A stretch of 32,233 bases of DNA. Origin: Acetatifactor sp. (GTDB taxonomy: Bacteria; Bacillota; Clostridia; Lachnospirales; Lachnospiraceae). Where the stretch lies: NCBI GenBank assembly GCA_016293615.1, contig JAEDDX010000026.1, positions 1 to 32,233 of the forward strand, written 5' to 3'. Positions 21,174 to 29,933 of the stretch are shown here, piece after piece; the stretch's first letter is position 1; every line of letters begins with the position of its first letter. The notes under the pieces are model-generated. The model made no database searches and had not been told where the DNA came from. It was given only the letters and a program-made list of their open reading frames with translations. Both the position numbers and the translations under genes were made by a program.

Positions 21174-23384
21174 ATGGCTTTGTTTGAAGAAGTCAAAGAG
21201 ATAGAAGCCAGCATCATCGAGACAAAAAAGCGGCTTCTGGATGTCTGTTACCGATACCATGCACAGGGACAGACGGACGAAGTGCTCAGACAGCAGATGC
21301 AGAATTGTAAAGAGGATGTGGAACTGTTAAGCCGGCGGCTTGCTGCACTGCAGTCCTGCATGAGAAAGGATGAGGACCACGCCTGCGCGCCGGCGTATGA
21401 GAGCGGTAAGGAGAAGACCGCTGAGGGCGGGAAGGAGCATCTTGCGGAGCCGGCGGAAAAACGCGCTCCCGGTCCGGAAGCTGTGCTCAGGGTTTCTCCG
21501 AAGAATCCTGCAGTACATCCTTTGTCGGACAGATCCGCCAAGGAGAAGAACCTTACAAAGAAACAGAAGAATCTGGAGGAGACGCTGGGAAAGTCTGTCA
21601 TGGGCGTGCTTGCCTCTGCGCTCATTTTCATCAGCTTCATTCTGTTCGCGGCATTGATCTATCCGATGCTGACGCCAACCGTGAAGCTGGTTTCGATGTT
21701 TGGCATCAGCGGGCTGTTCCTCGGGATTGGTCTGTGGAGACTGCAAAAGAACCCGGGGCACAGGCTGTGGCTCGCCGTGACGGGCTGCGGGGTCGGCGGT
21801 ATCTATCTGTCGCTGCTGCTGAGCCATCTGTATTTCCATGTCATCGGACCTGTTGCCTTGTACGGATGTCTGCTGGTGTGGTGTATCGGCGTCTGTGCCC
21901 TGGCCCGGAATAAATCTCTGCTGTTTCAGATCATCGGGCTGTTTGGGGTGTTTATTTCCGTCGGCGTCGGCGTGTTCTATTGCAATGTGATGCAGGAGAT
22001 GTTCATCATGGTCAGTCTGTGCATCTATACGGTAGCTGCACTGCTCATTTTCACGGTCTCTCATTGGGACAGAGAGCACTATGCCAAGAACGCTCCAGCG
22101 GTTTTGACTTCCGTGCTCAGTCTGGCGGTACTGTCGCTGATGAACGATATGGAGCCCTGGTTCGGCACCTGGCTGATCTGCGCCCTGGCGCTGGTGCAGC
22201 TTCTGTATGTGGTGGTTAAGGTCAAACCGACAGAGAAGACCATCGTGACGGCGCTTGCCGTTGCGGCGAATGTGGGACTTCTTTGGTGGAATATTGCAAC
22301 GCTGCTTCGCTATGACAGCGCAGCCTGCACTGTGGCATCGCTGTGTCTCCTTGCGCTGGTTCTGATCGCGGTGGAATCCATGAAATGGAACCGCAGAGAT
22401 TACGCTTACTGTCTGCTGGTATCGGCCATCACACTCTGTATCGCGATTGTTTTCTCCGCGGGTTATCAGGGACTGGACTGGAAGATGCCTCTGCTGGTGG
22501 TGGCGGTGCTCTATCTTGTGTGGGCGAGAGCGGCGTCCAAAGGAATCTACAAGTGGCTTGCTCTCACACTGGCCGTCCTGTCCTGCTGGATCACGCTGGG
22601 CGGCATTCCGGAATGTATATTGACCGTGCTTTTCATCGCAGCCTGGTATGTGACCGAATACATCAAAAAGGACGATTACTCACCGATATTTGTCATCGCT
22701 GCCTATACGATCAGTTTGCTGCTGATCATTCTCTCGTGCGGCAGCCTGTCCTTCGACTACGACTGGGATATGGTGCTTGATTTTCAGGTGGTTGTGGGTT
22801 GCCTTGGGTTTTTCAACCTTGCTGCCCTGTGTACCCCGGCGCTGGCACACCCCGTTGACCGGGGGCAGCATTCCGGTATCCATTCCCTCTGCATGGTGTA
22901 TAACGCGATGCTGATGTTCACGGTATGGTTCTGTATCCTGATCTGCGGAGGCAGCTGGTTTATCTTCCTTGGCTTCGTGCTGTTTAGCGCGACGACCTGG
23001 GAACTCATACAGAAGGAATCCTTCGCAGCGGCTTTCTATGTCGGGGTCAAGTATACTCTGCTCGGCATTGCGATCATGCAGGCAAACGATGTCAATGGCG
23101 GCTGGAACAGTCTGGTATTCTTCGTGCTTGCCCTGATCAGCGTCATTGCGGGCTTTTGGCTTCACAAAAAAGGACTTCGTATGTATGGTCTGCTGCTTGC
23201 CATGTTCAGCGTGGCGAAGCTTGTACTGGTCGATATAGATTACGGCAACTCTGTCATGAGGGCGGTCAGCTTCTTCGTCTGCGGTATGCTGTGCTTTGCG
23301 ATCAGCTTTATTTACAACCGTGTGGATAAAAAGCTCGGCGCTCCGGAAGAAACAAATCAGGGAACAGGGGCAGCGGGACGGTAA
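21174..23384 (+). CDS. DUF2339-like polytopic membrane protein
   Basis: A 736-aa predicted membrane protein. Residues 1-65 form a coiled coil, 66-135 a charged linker, and the rest about 18-20 hydrophobic segments starting with SVMGVLASALIFISFILFAAL. A coiled coil followed by very many short spans, including GCGVGGIYLSLLLSHLYFH, is the DUF2339 pattern. No transport or catalytic motif is seen. The ribosome binding site is AAGGGGGAA. It lies 30 bp before the EamA gene with no terminator between, so they may form an operon. Function unknown. Confidence 0.75.
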   Translation: MALFEEVKEIEASIIETKKRLLDVCYRYHAQGQTDEVLRQQMQNCKEDVELLSRRLAALQSCMRKDEDHACAPAYESGKEKTAEGGKEHLAEPAEKRAPGPEAVLRVSPKNPAVHPLSDRSAKEKNLTKKQKNLEETLGKSVMGVLASALIFISFILFAALIYPMLTPTVKLVSMFGISGLFLGIGLWRLQKNPGHRLWLAVTGCGVGGIYLSLLLSHLYFHVIGPVALYGCLLVWCIGVCALARNKSLLFQIIGLFGVFISVGVGVFYCNVMQEMFIMVSLCIYTVAALLIFTVSHWDREHYAKNAPAVLTSVLSLAVLSLMNDMEPWFGTWLICALALVQLLYVVVKVKPTEKTIVTALAVAANVGLLWWNIATLLRYDSAACTVASLCLLALVLIAVESMKWNRRDYAYCLLVSAITLCIAIVFSAGYQGLDWKMPLLVVAVLYLVWARAASKGIYKWLALTLAVLSCWITLGGIPECILTVLFIAAWYVTEYIKKDDYSPIFVIAAYTISLLLIILSCGSLSFDYDWDMVLDFQVVVGCLGFFNLAALCTPALAHPVDRGQHSGIHSLCMVYNAMLMFTVWFCILICGGSWFIFLGFVLFSATTWELIQKESFAAAFYVGVKYTLLGIAIMQANDVNGGWNSLVFFVLALISVIAGFWLHKKGLRMYGLLLAMFSVAKLVLVDIDYGNSVMRAVSFFVCGMLCFAISFIYNRVDKKLGAPEETNQGTGAAGR

Positions 23385-23414
23385 GATTTTCACGAAAGAG
23401 GAGGAAGAGAAGCT

Positions 23415-23828
23415 ATGTGGTTTGTATTTGCCTTGTTATCGGCTCTTTTTGCGGCATTGACATCAATTCTTGCCAAGGTGGGCATTGAGGGAGTGAACTC
23501 GAATCTGGCGACCGCAATCAGAACGGTTGTGGTGGTCGCGATGTCCTGGGGGATGGTCTTTTTGACATCGGCTCAGGGCGGTATCGCACATATCGGCAGA
23601 AAAAGCTGGGTGTTTCTGATTCTGTCCGGTCTCGCTACCGGAGCTTCCTGGCTTTGCTATTATAAGGCGCTTCAAATAGGCGAGGCGTCGAAAGTCGTGC
23701 CGATCGACAAACTGAGCGTTGTCATTACACTGTTGCTGGCCTTTGTGTTTCTTCATGAGCAGTTTACCCTGAAGTCTCTGGCCGGCTGTGTGCTGATCGG
23801 GGTCGGGACTCTGCTCATGGTACTGTAG
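23415..23828 (+). CDS. EamA-domain (DMT superfamily) half-size transporter
   Basis: 137 aa with a single EamA domain: four to five spans, with the family features FALLSALFAALTSILAKVGIEG (abridged), RTVVVV, WLCYYKALQIGEASKVVPIDKLSVV and FLHEQFTLKSLAGCVLIGVG (each segment read separately). Full-length DMT permeases have two such domains, so this protein likely works as a dimer, as other 140-aa EamA proteins are thought to do. An AGAGGAGG ribosome binding site precedes the ATG. Substrate unknown. Confidence 0.85.
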   Translation: MWFVFALLSALFAALTSILAKVGIEGVNSNLATAIRTVVVVAMSWGMVFLTSAQGGIAHIGRKSWVFLILSGLATGASWLCYYKALQIGEASKVVPIDKLSVVITLLLAFVFLHEQFTLKSLAGCVLIGVGTLLMVL

Positions 23829-24178
23829 AACGGGTAATTTTCAAACGATTTCGGCTTCGATTTGGACTGCAAAATTCGACTATTTGGACAATTTGCACAA
23901 AAAATACAGAAGAAACGGTATTGAGAGCGCGTTTTATCGAATTCCCAAACAGAAAGATATCCACATTTCAAAAGACAAAAAATGTTGGAAAACCCATTTA
24001 TACACTGACTTATACACATTATCCACTATATTTATGACATAAATGTCTCAAAAAAAGTCGAATCGGGACGAAACATGTGTTTTGTGAAGTTGTAATAAAA
24101 ATGGTTATTTTGGCAAAAAAGTCGATAAAGACATTGACAAATACATATTCAAAAAGATATTAAAAAAACCTTAAATTG
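23829..24178. other. AT-rich intergenic region upstream of hpf
   Basis: No gene is seen in this roughly 400-bp spacer. Besides the DnaA-box cluster it has three AGTCGA-type hexamers near A runs (about 23875 inverted, 24055, 24120), a dyad GACAT-aa-ATGTC (24036-24047), and an upstream TTGACA (24134) with a weak -10. It looks regulatory. Confidence 0.6.
23957..24027 (+). promoter_or_regulatory. Cluster of four DnaA-box-like 9-mers
   Basis: ATATCCACA (23957), TTATACACT (23998), TTATACACA (24010) and TTATCCACT (24019) match TTATNCACA at 8, 8, 9 and 8 of 9 positions, all on the plus strand. The last three are tightly packed. There is no dnaA or dnaN nearby, so it is more likely a DnaA-responsive control or titration site than an origin. 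Confidence 0.5.
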
Positions 24179-24208
24179 TTGCAAAACGACAGATAAATAT
24201 GCTATAAT
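24179..24208 (+). promoter_or_regulatory. hpf promoter
   Basis: TTGCAA (24179-24184), 18 bp, perfect TATAAT (24203-24208), about 35 bp before the start of hpf. Confidence 0.7.
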
Positions 24209-24243
24209 GAACATACAATATAAAACCGGAAGGGATGATGAGT

Positions 24244-24771
24244 ATGAAGTTTAACATTATAGGCAGAAATATCGAGGTTACTCCGGGGTTGCGGGCAGCA
24301 GTCGAAGAGAAAATCGGCAAGCTGGACAGGTTTTTCCAAGAGGACACGCAGGTTCATGTTACCTTAAGTGTGGAGAAAGACAGACAGAAGATTGAAGTTA
24401 CCATTCCTGTGAAGGGTAATATCATCAGATCCGAGCAGGTCAGCAATGATATGTATGTATCCATCGATCTGGTAGAAGAAGTCATCGAGAGACAGATGAA
24501 GAAGTATCGCAAGAAACTGGTGGACAAGCACCAGGCGGCAGCTTCCTTTACTCCCTTCTATCTGGAGACAGACGATTACGAGGAGAGCGAGGTCAAAATC
24601 GTTCGAACCAAGAAGTTTGACATCAAGCCGATGTATCCGGAGGATGCATGCGTACAGATGGAGCTTTTGGGACACAGCTTCTTCGTATTTATCAATGCCG
24701 AGACCGATCAGGTAAATGTGGTCTACAAGAGAAAGGGCGATTCCTACGGATTGATCGAGCCCGAAGAATGA
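24244..24771 (+). CDS. hpf: Ribosome hibernation promoting factor, long form
   Basis: A 175-aa long-form HPF. The N-terminal S30AE domain (1-105; MKFNIIGRNIEVTPGLRAAV, then KLDRFF) binds the small subunit decoding region. The C-terminal domain (about 120-175; VRTKKFDIKPMYPEDACVQM, abridged, then LLGHSFFVFINAET) dimerises ribosomes into 100S particles in stationary phase. I choose ATG 24244 (GGAAGGG 9 nt upstream) over ATG 24235 and 24238. It is monocistronic with its own promoter and terminator. Confidence 0.96.
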   Translation: MKFNIIGRNIEVTPGLRAAVEEKIGKLDRFFQEDTQVHVTLSVEKDRQKIEVTIPVKGNIIRSEQVSNDMYVSIDLVEEVIERQMKKYRKKLVDKHQAAASFTPFYLETDDYEESEVKIVRTKKFDIKPMYPEDACVQMELLGHSFFVFINAETDQVNVVYKRKGDSYGLIEPEE

Positions 24772-24803
24772 GTTTGACGACAATTGAATGAGGATGTGTG
24801 CGG

Positions 24804-24846
24804 ATGCACCGGGAGAGAATAGAAATTCTTTTCCGGTGCATTTTAT
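24804..24846 (+). terminator. hpf terminator
   Basis: The stem with ATGCACCGG/CCGGTGCAT arms around a long loop is followed by TTTTAT. Confidence 0.75.
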
Positions 24847-24903
24847 ATGATAGAGCTGTTTGGCCGGATTGCTAAAAACCGCACCGCGGCCGCTTATAAA
24901 CGC

Positions 24904-24958
24904 TCACAAACAGTCATATTTGTGCAAATTCACACAAAACAAATTTGAATGTTTGTGA
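24904..24958. promoter_or_regulatory. Candidate FruR operator array
   Basis: A 9-bp inverted repeat TCACAAACA (24904-24912) / TGTTTGTGA (24950-24958) encloses a second dyad, TTTGTG-caaatt-CACAcAAA (24919-24938). Repeated TTTGTGA half-sites ahead of fruK fit a DeoR-type repressor, whose gene is the last in the operon. No clear -35/-10 was fixed here. Binding is inferred. Confidence 0.55.
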
Positions 24959-25043
24959 ACTAATGTGATTGTATATGAGCGAAATTGATGGTAATATCAT
25001 AACATGAAGAGCAGACAAAAGGATGCGGAAAGGAGAAACAGGT

Positions 25044-25967
25044 ATGATTTACACAGTCACATTGAATCCGTCCCTGGATTATATTGTCTCGGTGGATGGA
25101 TTTGAGGTTGGCAAAACCAATCGCACAAGCTCGGAGATGATGTTACCCGGAGGAAAGGGAATCAATGTTTCCACAATATTAAAAAACTTAGGTCTGGAAA
25201 ACACTGCATTAGGGTATGTGGCAGGATTCACCGGCGTTGAAATAGAGCGGAGGCTTCATGAGATGGGAGTCCGCACGGGATTTATCACCCTGCGGGAGGG
25301 GATGTCGCGAATCAATTTCAAGCTGAGCTCTATCGAGGGAACGGAGATCAACGGCAGAGGACCCGTGATACAGGCAGCTGATATCGAACGCCTGATGGAA
25401 CAATTGTCCTCCCTGAAGGACGGAGATGTGTTATTCCTCTCGGGAAGTATTCCTTCTTCCATGCCGGACGATATCTACAGAGACATCATGGAAAGACTGC
25501 AGGATCGAGAGATTCAGATCATCGTGGACGCCACGGGAGAGCTGCTTTTGAAGGTACTTCCTTACCACCCTGTATTGATCAAGCCCAATCATCACGAACT
25601 GGGTGAGATCTTCGGGGCGGAATTGACTCCCGGTCCCGGAGTCGTACCGTATGCGAGAAAGCTTCAGGAGATGGGAGCCCGAAATGTGCTGATCTCCATG
25701 GCCGGGCACGGTGCGATACTGGTAGCGGAGGACGGAACCGTTTATCAGGCACCCGCCCCGAACGGTCAGTTAAAGAACGGTGTCGGTGCAGGCGATTCCA
25801 TGGTTGCCGGATTTATGGCAGGGTGGCTGGAAAAGCAGGATTACCGCCACGCCTTTCGCATGGGAGTCGCAGCGGGAAGCGCCAGCGCTTTTTCGGAGAA
25901 TCTCGCCACGGCGGAAGAGATTGCGGATGTTTTGAAACAGGTAACGAGTGAAGTTCTGGAAGTGTAA
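25044..25967 (+). CDS. fruK: 1-phosphofructokinase
   Basis: A 307-aa PfkB-family kinase that phosphorylates fructose-1-phosphate to fructose-1,6-bisphosphate with ATP. The N-terminus MIYTVTLNPSLDYIVSVDGF and GGKGINVS (36-43) are typical of FruK. The C-terminal ATP/anion-hole motif is NGVGAGDSMVAGF with catalytic Asp251. An in-frame ATG at 25023 exists, but AAAGGAGA between the two marks 25044 as the start. It is the first gene of the fructose operon and lies 52 bp before fruA. Confidence 0.96.
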   Translation: MIYTVTLNPSLDYIVSVDGFEVGKTNRTSSEMMLPGGKGINVSTILKNLGLENTALGYVAGFTGVEIERRLHEMGVRTGFITLREGMSRINFKLSSIEGTEINGRGPVIQAADIERLMEQLSSLKDGDVLFLSGSIPSSMPDDIYRDIMERLQDREIQIIVDATGELLLKVLPYHPVLIKPNHHELGEIFGAELTPGPGVVPYARKLQEMGARNVLISMAGHGAILVAEDGTVYQAPAPNGQLKNGVGAGDSMVAGFMAGWLEKQDYRHAFRMGVAAGSASAFSENLATAEEIADVLKQVTSEVLEV

Positions 25968-26019
25968 CTACGAACGATGATTGCCCCGGCAGACGCGGGG
26001 AGAGAAAGGTGAAAACAGT

Positions 26020-27930
26020 ATGAGAATCACAGATTTGTTGAGTCCCGAAAGTGTTGCTTTGAATTGTCATCCCACGAGTAAGGAAGAAGCCCTGAATCAG
26101 GCGATCGCACTGATGGAGAAGAGCGGTAAATTAAGCGATGTGGAAGCATACCGCAGGCAGGTAATGCTGCGTGAAGAAGAGGGAAGTACCGGTATCGGAG
26201 AGGGAATTGCCATTCCGCACGGAAAGTGCAGTGCAGTGAAGAAACCGGGTCTTGCCGCAATGGTCATCCGGGATGGTGTGGATTTTGACGCCCTCGACGG
26301 AGAGCCGGTCCATCTCCTCTTTCTGATCGCAGCTCCGGATACGAAGGACAATGTGCATCTGGATGTGTTGAGCAAGATCTCCATGATGCTGATGGATGAA
26401 GCATTTACCGCTTCGTTAAAGAATGCGGCCGATGTGAAAGAATTTCTTGCTGTCATCGACAAGGCAGACGACGAGAAGGCGGGCGTGGACGAGAGACTTA
26501 CAGGTGGCGCCGATGCCGCAAAGGATCAGTTCGTCATCCTCGCAGTGACCTCCTGCCCCACCGGCATCGCACATACTTATATGGCTGCGGAGGGATTGGA
26601 GAAGGCAGCTGCGGCCAATGATTGTTACATTAAGGTTGAGACCAGAGGGTCCGGCGGCGCCAAAAATGTACTGACCGGCGCAGACATCGAAAGAGCCGAC
26701 TGCATTATCGTAGCGGCGGATGCCCAGGTTCCCATGGACCGCTTTGACGGGAAAAAGGTGATCGAGCGACCTGTTTCCGACGGCATCAGCAAGGCAGATG
26801 AGCTGGTGAAGCTTGCAAAATCCGGCAATGTGCCCGTATATCGCAGCGCCGCTGCAGAAAAGAAAGAAACGACAGGAAAGGCAGGCGGCGGGATTGGACA
26901 TACTATTTATACGCAGCTGATGAACGGTGTGTCCCATATGCTTCCCTTTGTCGTAGGCGGCGGTATTCTGATCGCGATCGCCTTTCTGATTGACGGTCTG
27001 CTGGTTGACATGAATGCGCTCAGCGTTGCAGACAGAGGCAACTTCGGTACCATCACTCCCGTGGCGGCTCTGTTTAAGAATATCGGCGGCGCTGCATTCG
27101 GCTTCATGCTTCCGGTGCTTGCGGGGTATATCGCAATGGCGATCGGTGACAGACCGGCACTTGCAGTCGGTTTTGTCGGAGGCGCCATCGCAGCAAACGG
27201 GAAGTCCGGTTTCCTCGGCGCGCTGGTTGCCGGTTTCGTGGCAGGTTACCTGATCCTGGGGCTTCGCAAGCTCTGCAACAGGCTTCCGCAGGCGCTTGAG
27301 AAGATTGCTCCCGTGCTCATCTATCCGGTGGTCGGCATCCTGCTGATCGGTCTGGGCATGACCTTTGTGGTGGAGCCGGTCATGGGCGGCATCAACTCCG
27401 GCATAACCAATCTGCTGACCGGTATGGGAAGCTCCAGCAAGCTTCTGCTGGGTATGGTGCTTGGCGGCATGATGGCAATCGACATGGGCGGCCCCTTCAA
27501 CAAGGCGGCATATGTCTTCGGCGTGGCAGCGATCGCTTCCGGCAACTACGACATCATGGCGGCTGTTATGATCGGCGGTATGACGCCTCCCTGTGCCATT
27601 GCACTGGCAACCTTACTGTTTCAGAATAAATTCACGAAGGAAGAGAGAGAAGCAGGCCCGACCAACTTCATCATGGGATTAGCATTCATCACAGAGGGCG
27701 CAATCCCCTATGCGGCAGCTGACCCGATCAGAGTGCTTCCTTCCTGCATCATCGGTTCTGCAGTGGCAGGTGCCCTGTCCATGCTGTTTGGCTGTACCCT
27801 GATGGCTCCTCACGGCGGCATCTTCGTAGTACCTGTCATGGGCAATGCGCTTCCCTATCTGGCAGCCCTTGTCATCGGTACTCTGGTTACGACCGTTCTG
27901 CTCGGCGTACTGAAGAAAAAAATTGCTTAA
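26020..27930 (+). CDS. fruA: PTS fructose transporter EIIABC
   Basis: A 636-aa fusion importing fructose and phosphorylating it to fructose-1-phosphate. EIIA (1-150) has the phosphohistidine in GIAIPHGKC (His67). EIIB (about 170-275) has the phosphocysteine in VTSCPTGIAHTYMAAEG (Cys179). EIIC (about 290-636) is the membrane channel with GMMAIDMGGPFNKAAYVFG and GAIPYAAADPIRVLP motifs. A-B-C order is usual for Firmicute FruA. The start at 26020 fits GAGAAAGGTG upstream. Phosphate comes from HPr encoded next in the operon. Confidence 0.97.
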   Translation: MRITDLLSPESVALNCHPTSKEEALNQAIALMEKSGKLSDVEAYRRQVMLREEEGSTGIGEGIAIPHGKCSAVKKPGLAAMVIRDGVDFDALDGEPVHLLFLIAAPDTKDNVHLDVLSKISMMLMDEAFTASLKNAADVKEFLAVIDKADDEKAGVDERLTGGADAAKDQFVILAVTSCPTGIAHTYMAAEGLEKAAAANDCYIKVETRGSGGAKNVLTGADIERADCIIVAADAQVPMDRFDGKKVIERPVSDGISKADELVKLAKSGNVPVYRSAAAEKKETTGKAGGGIGHTIYTQLMNGVSHMLPFVVGGGILIAIAFLIDGLLVDMNALSVADRGNFGTITPVAALFKNIGGAAFGFMLPVLAGYIAMAIGDRPALAVGFVGGAIAANGKSGFLGALVAGFVAGYLILGLRKLCNRLPQALEKIAPVLIYPVVGILLIGLGMTFVVEPVMGGINSGITNLLTGMGSSSKLLLGMVLGGMMAIDMGGPFNKAAYVFGVAAIASGNYDIMAAVMIGGMTPPCAIALATLLFQNKFTKEEREAGPTNFIMGLAFITEGAIPYAAADPIRVLPSCIIGSAVAGALSMLFGCTLMAPHGGIFVVPVMGNALPYLAALVIGTLVTTVLLGVLKKKIA

Positions 27931-27992
27931 CACAAGTATTCGTGGTTCAATAAAAGAGGTTCATGAAGGTTGAAAAAGAAAGGACAAATCGT

Positions 27993-28250
27993 ATGAAAGA
28001 ATTCAAGTATGTAATCACTGACAACGAAGGTATCCACGCCCGCCCCGCAGGTGAGCTGATCAAGGCGGCCAAGGGCTTTGCAAGCTCCATCAGGATCGCC
28101 GCAAACGGTAAGACGGGAGACTGTAAGAAAATCTTTACCGTGATGGCACTTGGCGTAAAGAAGGGACATGAAGTAACCGTTACGATAGAAGGTGAGGATG
28201 AGGCAGAGGCCTTCGAGGCAATGCAGAGCTTCTTTGAGGCGAATCTGTAA
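27993..28250 (+). CDS. ptsH: Phosphocarrier protein HPr, lacking Ser46
   Basis: An 85-aa HPr, full length. The active site is GIHARPAG with His15, which carries phosphate from EI to EIIA. The second regulatory site of Firmicute HPr, normally K-S-I around Ser46, reads CKKIF here, with lysine at position 46. So HPr kinase could not phosphorylate it there, and classic HPr-Ser-P/CcpA control would not work through this copy. I choose ATG 27993 over 27963 because AAAGAAAGGA precedes it and the protein then starts like other HPrs. It lies 62 bp after fruA. Confidence 0.95.
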   Translation: MKEFKYVITDNEGIHARPAGELIKAAKGFASSIRIAANGKTGDCKKIFTVMALGVKKGHEVTVTIEGEDEAEAFEAMQSFFEANL

Positions 28251-28277
28251 CCGGTACTAGGAAAGGGGTAACAAACC

Positions 28278-29915
28278 ATGCAGACATATCAGGGAAAAAG
28301 TGTCTTCGGAGGGATTGCAATCGGACGGATTTCAGTCTTTGGCAGGGAAGAGCAGGTGGTGCGCCGCACCAAAATAGAGGATGCGGATGCCGAGCTTGTC
28401 AGATACGCCGGGGCAAAGGCGCAGGCTTTTACCGAACTGGGACAGCTCTACGAGAAGGCACTGAAGGAAGTCGGAGAGGCAAATGCAGCGATTTTTGAGG
28501 TGCATCAGATGATGCTGGAGGACGACGATTACAATGAGTCGGTTGAGAACATCATCAGAAGCTCCATGGTAAACGCTGAATATGCGGTGGCATCCACCGG
28601 GGACAATTTTTCCGAGATGTTTGCCTCCATGGACGATGAATATATGAAAGCCAGGGCGGCTGATGTGAAGGACATCTCCGAACGCGTCATCCGCATTCTG
28701 CAGGGACAAAGCGACGCAGCCGGTATGACGGATGAGCCCGCCATCATCGTGGCAAAGGATCTCGCGCCCTCAGAGACCGTGCAGATGGACAAGGACAAGG
28801 TGCTTTCCTTCGTGACGGTGCTCGGCTCCCTGAATTCTCACACTGCCATCCTGGCCAGAACCATGGGTATCCCCGCCCTGGTGGGAGCCGGAATTCCCGT
28901 GGACGAGACAGTGGACGGTAAGCTCGGTATCGTGGACGGTACATCCGGCGTCGTCTATGTGGATCCGGATGAGCAGACGCTGGAGGAGATGCGGACGAAG
29001 CAGGCACAGGAGCTGGAGAAAAAGCGTCTGCTGCAGGAACTGAAGGGAAAAGAGAATGTTACCCTTGATGGAAGAAGCATCATGCTGTATGCTAATATTG
29101 GAAACAGCAAGGATCTTGCAACGGTGCTTCAAAACGATGCGGGCGGAATCGGACTGTTTCGCAGTGAGTTCCTTTATCTGGAGAGGGACACCTTCCCGAC
29201 GGAGGAGGAACAGTTTAAGATATATAAGACGGTAGCCGAGACCATGGCGGGTAAGAGAGTGATCATCCGGACCCTGGACATCGGTGCGGACAAGCAGTGT
29301 GATTATTTTGAGATGGAGCAGGAAGAGAATCCTGCAATGGGGTGCCGCGCCATCAGAATCTGTCTGAAACGGCCCGAAATCTTCAAAACGCAGCTTCGCG
29401 CCCTGTATCGCGCAAGCGCTTTCGGAAGGATTGCCATTATGTTCCCGATGATCATCAGCGTGAATGAAGTGCGCCGCATCAAAGAGATCATTACAGAAGT
29501 GAAGCGGGAGCTGGATGCGCTCGGAGTGGAGTACGGCGCGCCCGAACTCGGTATTATGATCGAGACGCCGGCAGCAGTCATGATGAGTGATGAGCTGGCG
29601 AAGGAGGTTGACTTCTTCAGCATCGGCACGAACGATCTGACACAGTATACGCTGGCGATCGACCGCCAGAATGAGAGCCTCGACGAGTTCTACGACCCGC
29701 ACCATCCGGCAGTGCTGCGCATGATTCGCATGGTGGTTGAAAATGCTCACAAGTCGGGCATCTGGGCCGGTATCTGCGGCGAGCTTGGCGCAGACAAAAC
29801 CCTGACTCGCACCTTCCTTGAGATGGGCGTGGACGAGCTTTCCGTCTCTCCTGCGAGCATCCTGCCGATTCGAAGTATCGTGCGCAATACCGATCTGAGC
29901 AGGGAAGAAGCATAA
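28278..29915 (+). CDS. ptsI: PTS enzyme I
   Basis: A 545-aa phosphoenolpyruvate-protein phosphotransferase. The phosphohistidine is His188 in GSLNSHTAILARTMGIPA. The PEP-binding barrel shows GIGLFRSEFLYLERD, MFPMIISVNEVRRIKE and SIGTNDLTQYTLAIDR, and the catalytic cysteine is in GICGELGAD. It takes phosphate from PEP to HPr, starting the relay. Length is slightly under the usual 570-575, with all key motifs present. AGGAAAGGGG precedes the start. It lies 27 bp after ptsH, so general PTS genes sit inside the fructose operon. Confidence 0.97.
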   Translation: MQTYQGKSVFGGIAIGRISVFGREEQVVRRTKIEDADAELVRYAGAKAQAFTELGQLYEKALKEVGEANAAIFEVHQMMLEDDDYNESVENIIRSSMVNAEYAVASTGDNFSEMFASMDDEYMKARAADVKDISERVIRILQGQSDAAGMTDEPAIIVAKDLAPSETVQMDKDKVLSFVTVLGSLNSHTAILARTMGIPALVGAGIPVDETVDGKLGIVDGTSGVVYVDPDEQTLEEMRTKQAQELEKKRLLQELKGKENVTLDGRSIMLYANIGNSKDLATVLQNDAGGIGLFRSEFLYLERDTFPTEEEQFKIYKTVAETMAGKRVIIRTLDIGADKQCDYFEMEQEENPAMGCRAIRICLKRPEIFKTQLRALYRASAFGRIAIMFPMIISVNEVRRIKEIITEVKRELDALGVEYGAPELGIMIETPAAVMMSDELAKEVDFFSIGTNDLTQYTLAIDRQNESLDEFYDPHHPAVLRMIRMVVENAHKSGIWAGICGELGADKTLTRTFLEMGVDELSVSPASILPIRSIVRNTDLSREEA

Positions 29916-29933
29916 TACAACGGAGGAATCGAT

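Noticed and set aside
23957..24027. Chromosomal replication origin
   Set aside because: There are DnaA-like boxes, but no dnaA, dnaN, rpmH or gidA neighbours and no clear unwinding element. A regulatory or titration role is more likely.
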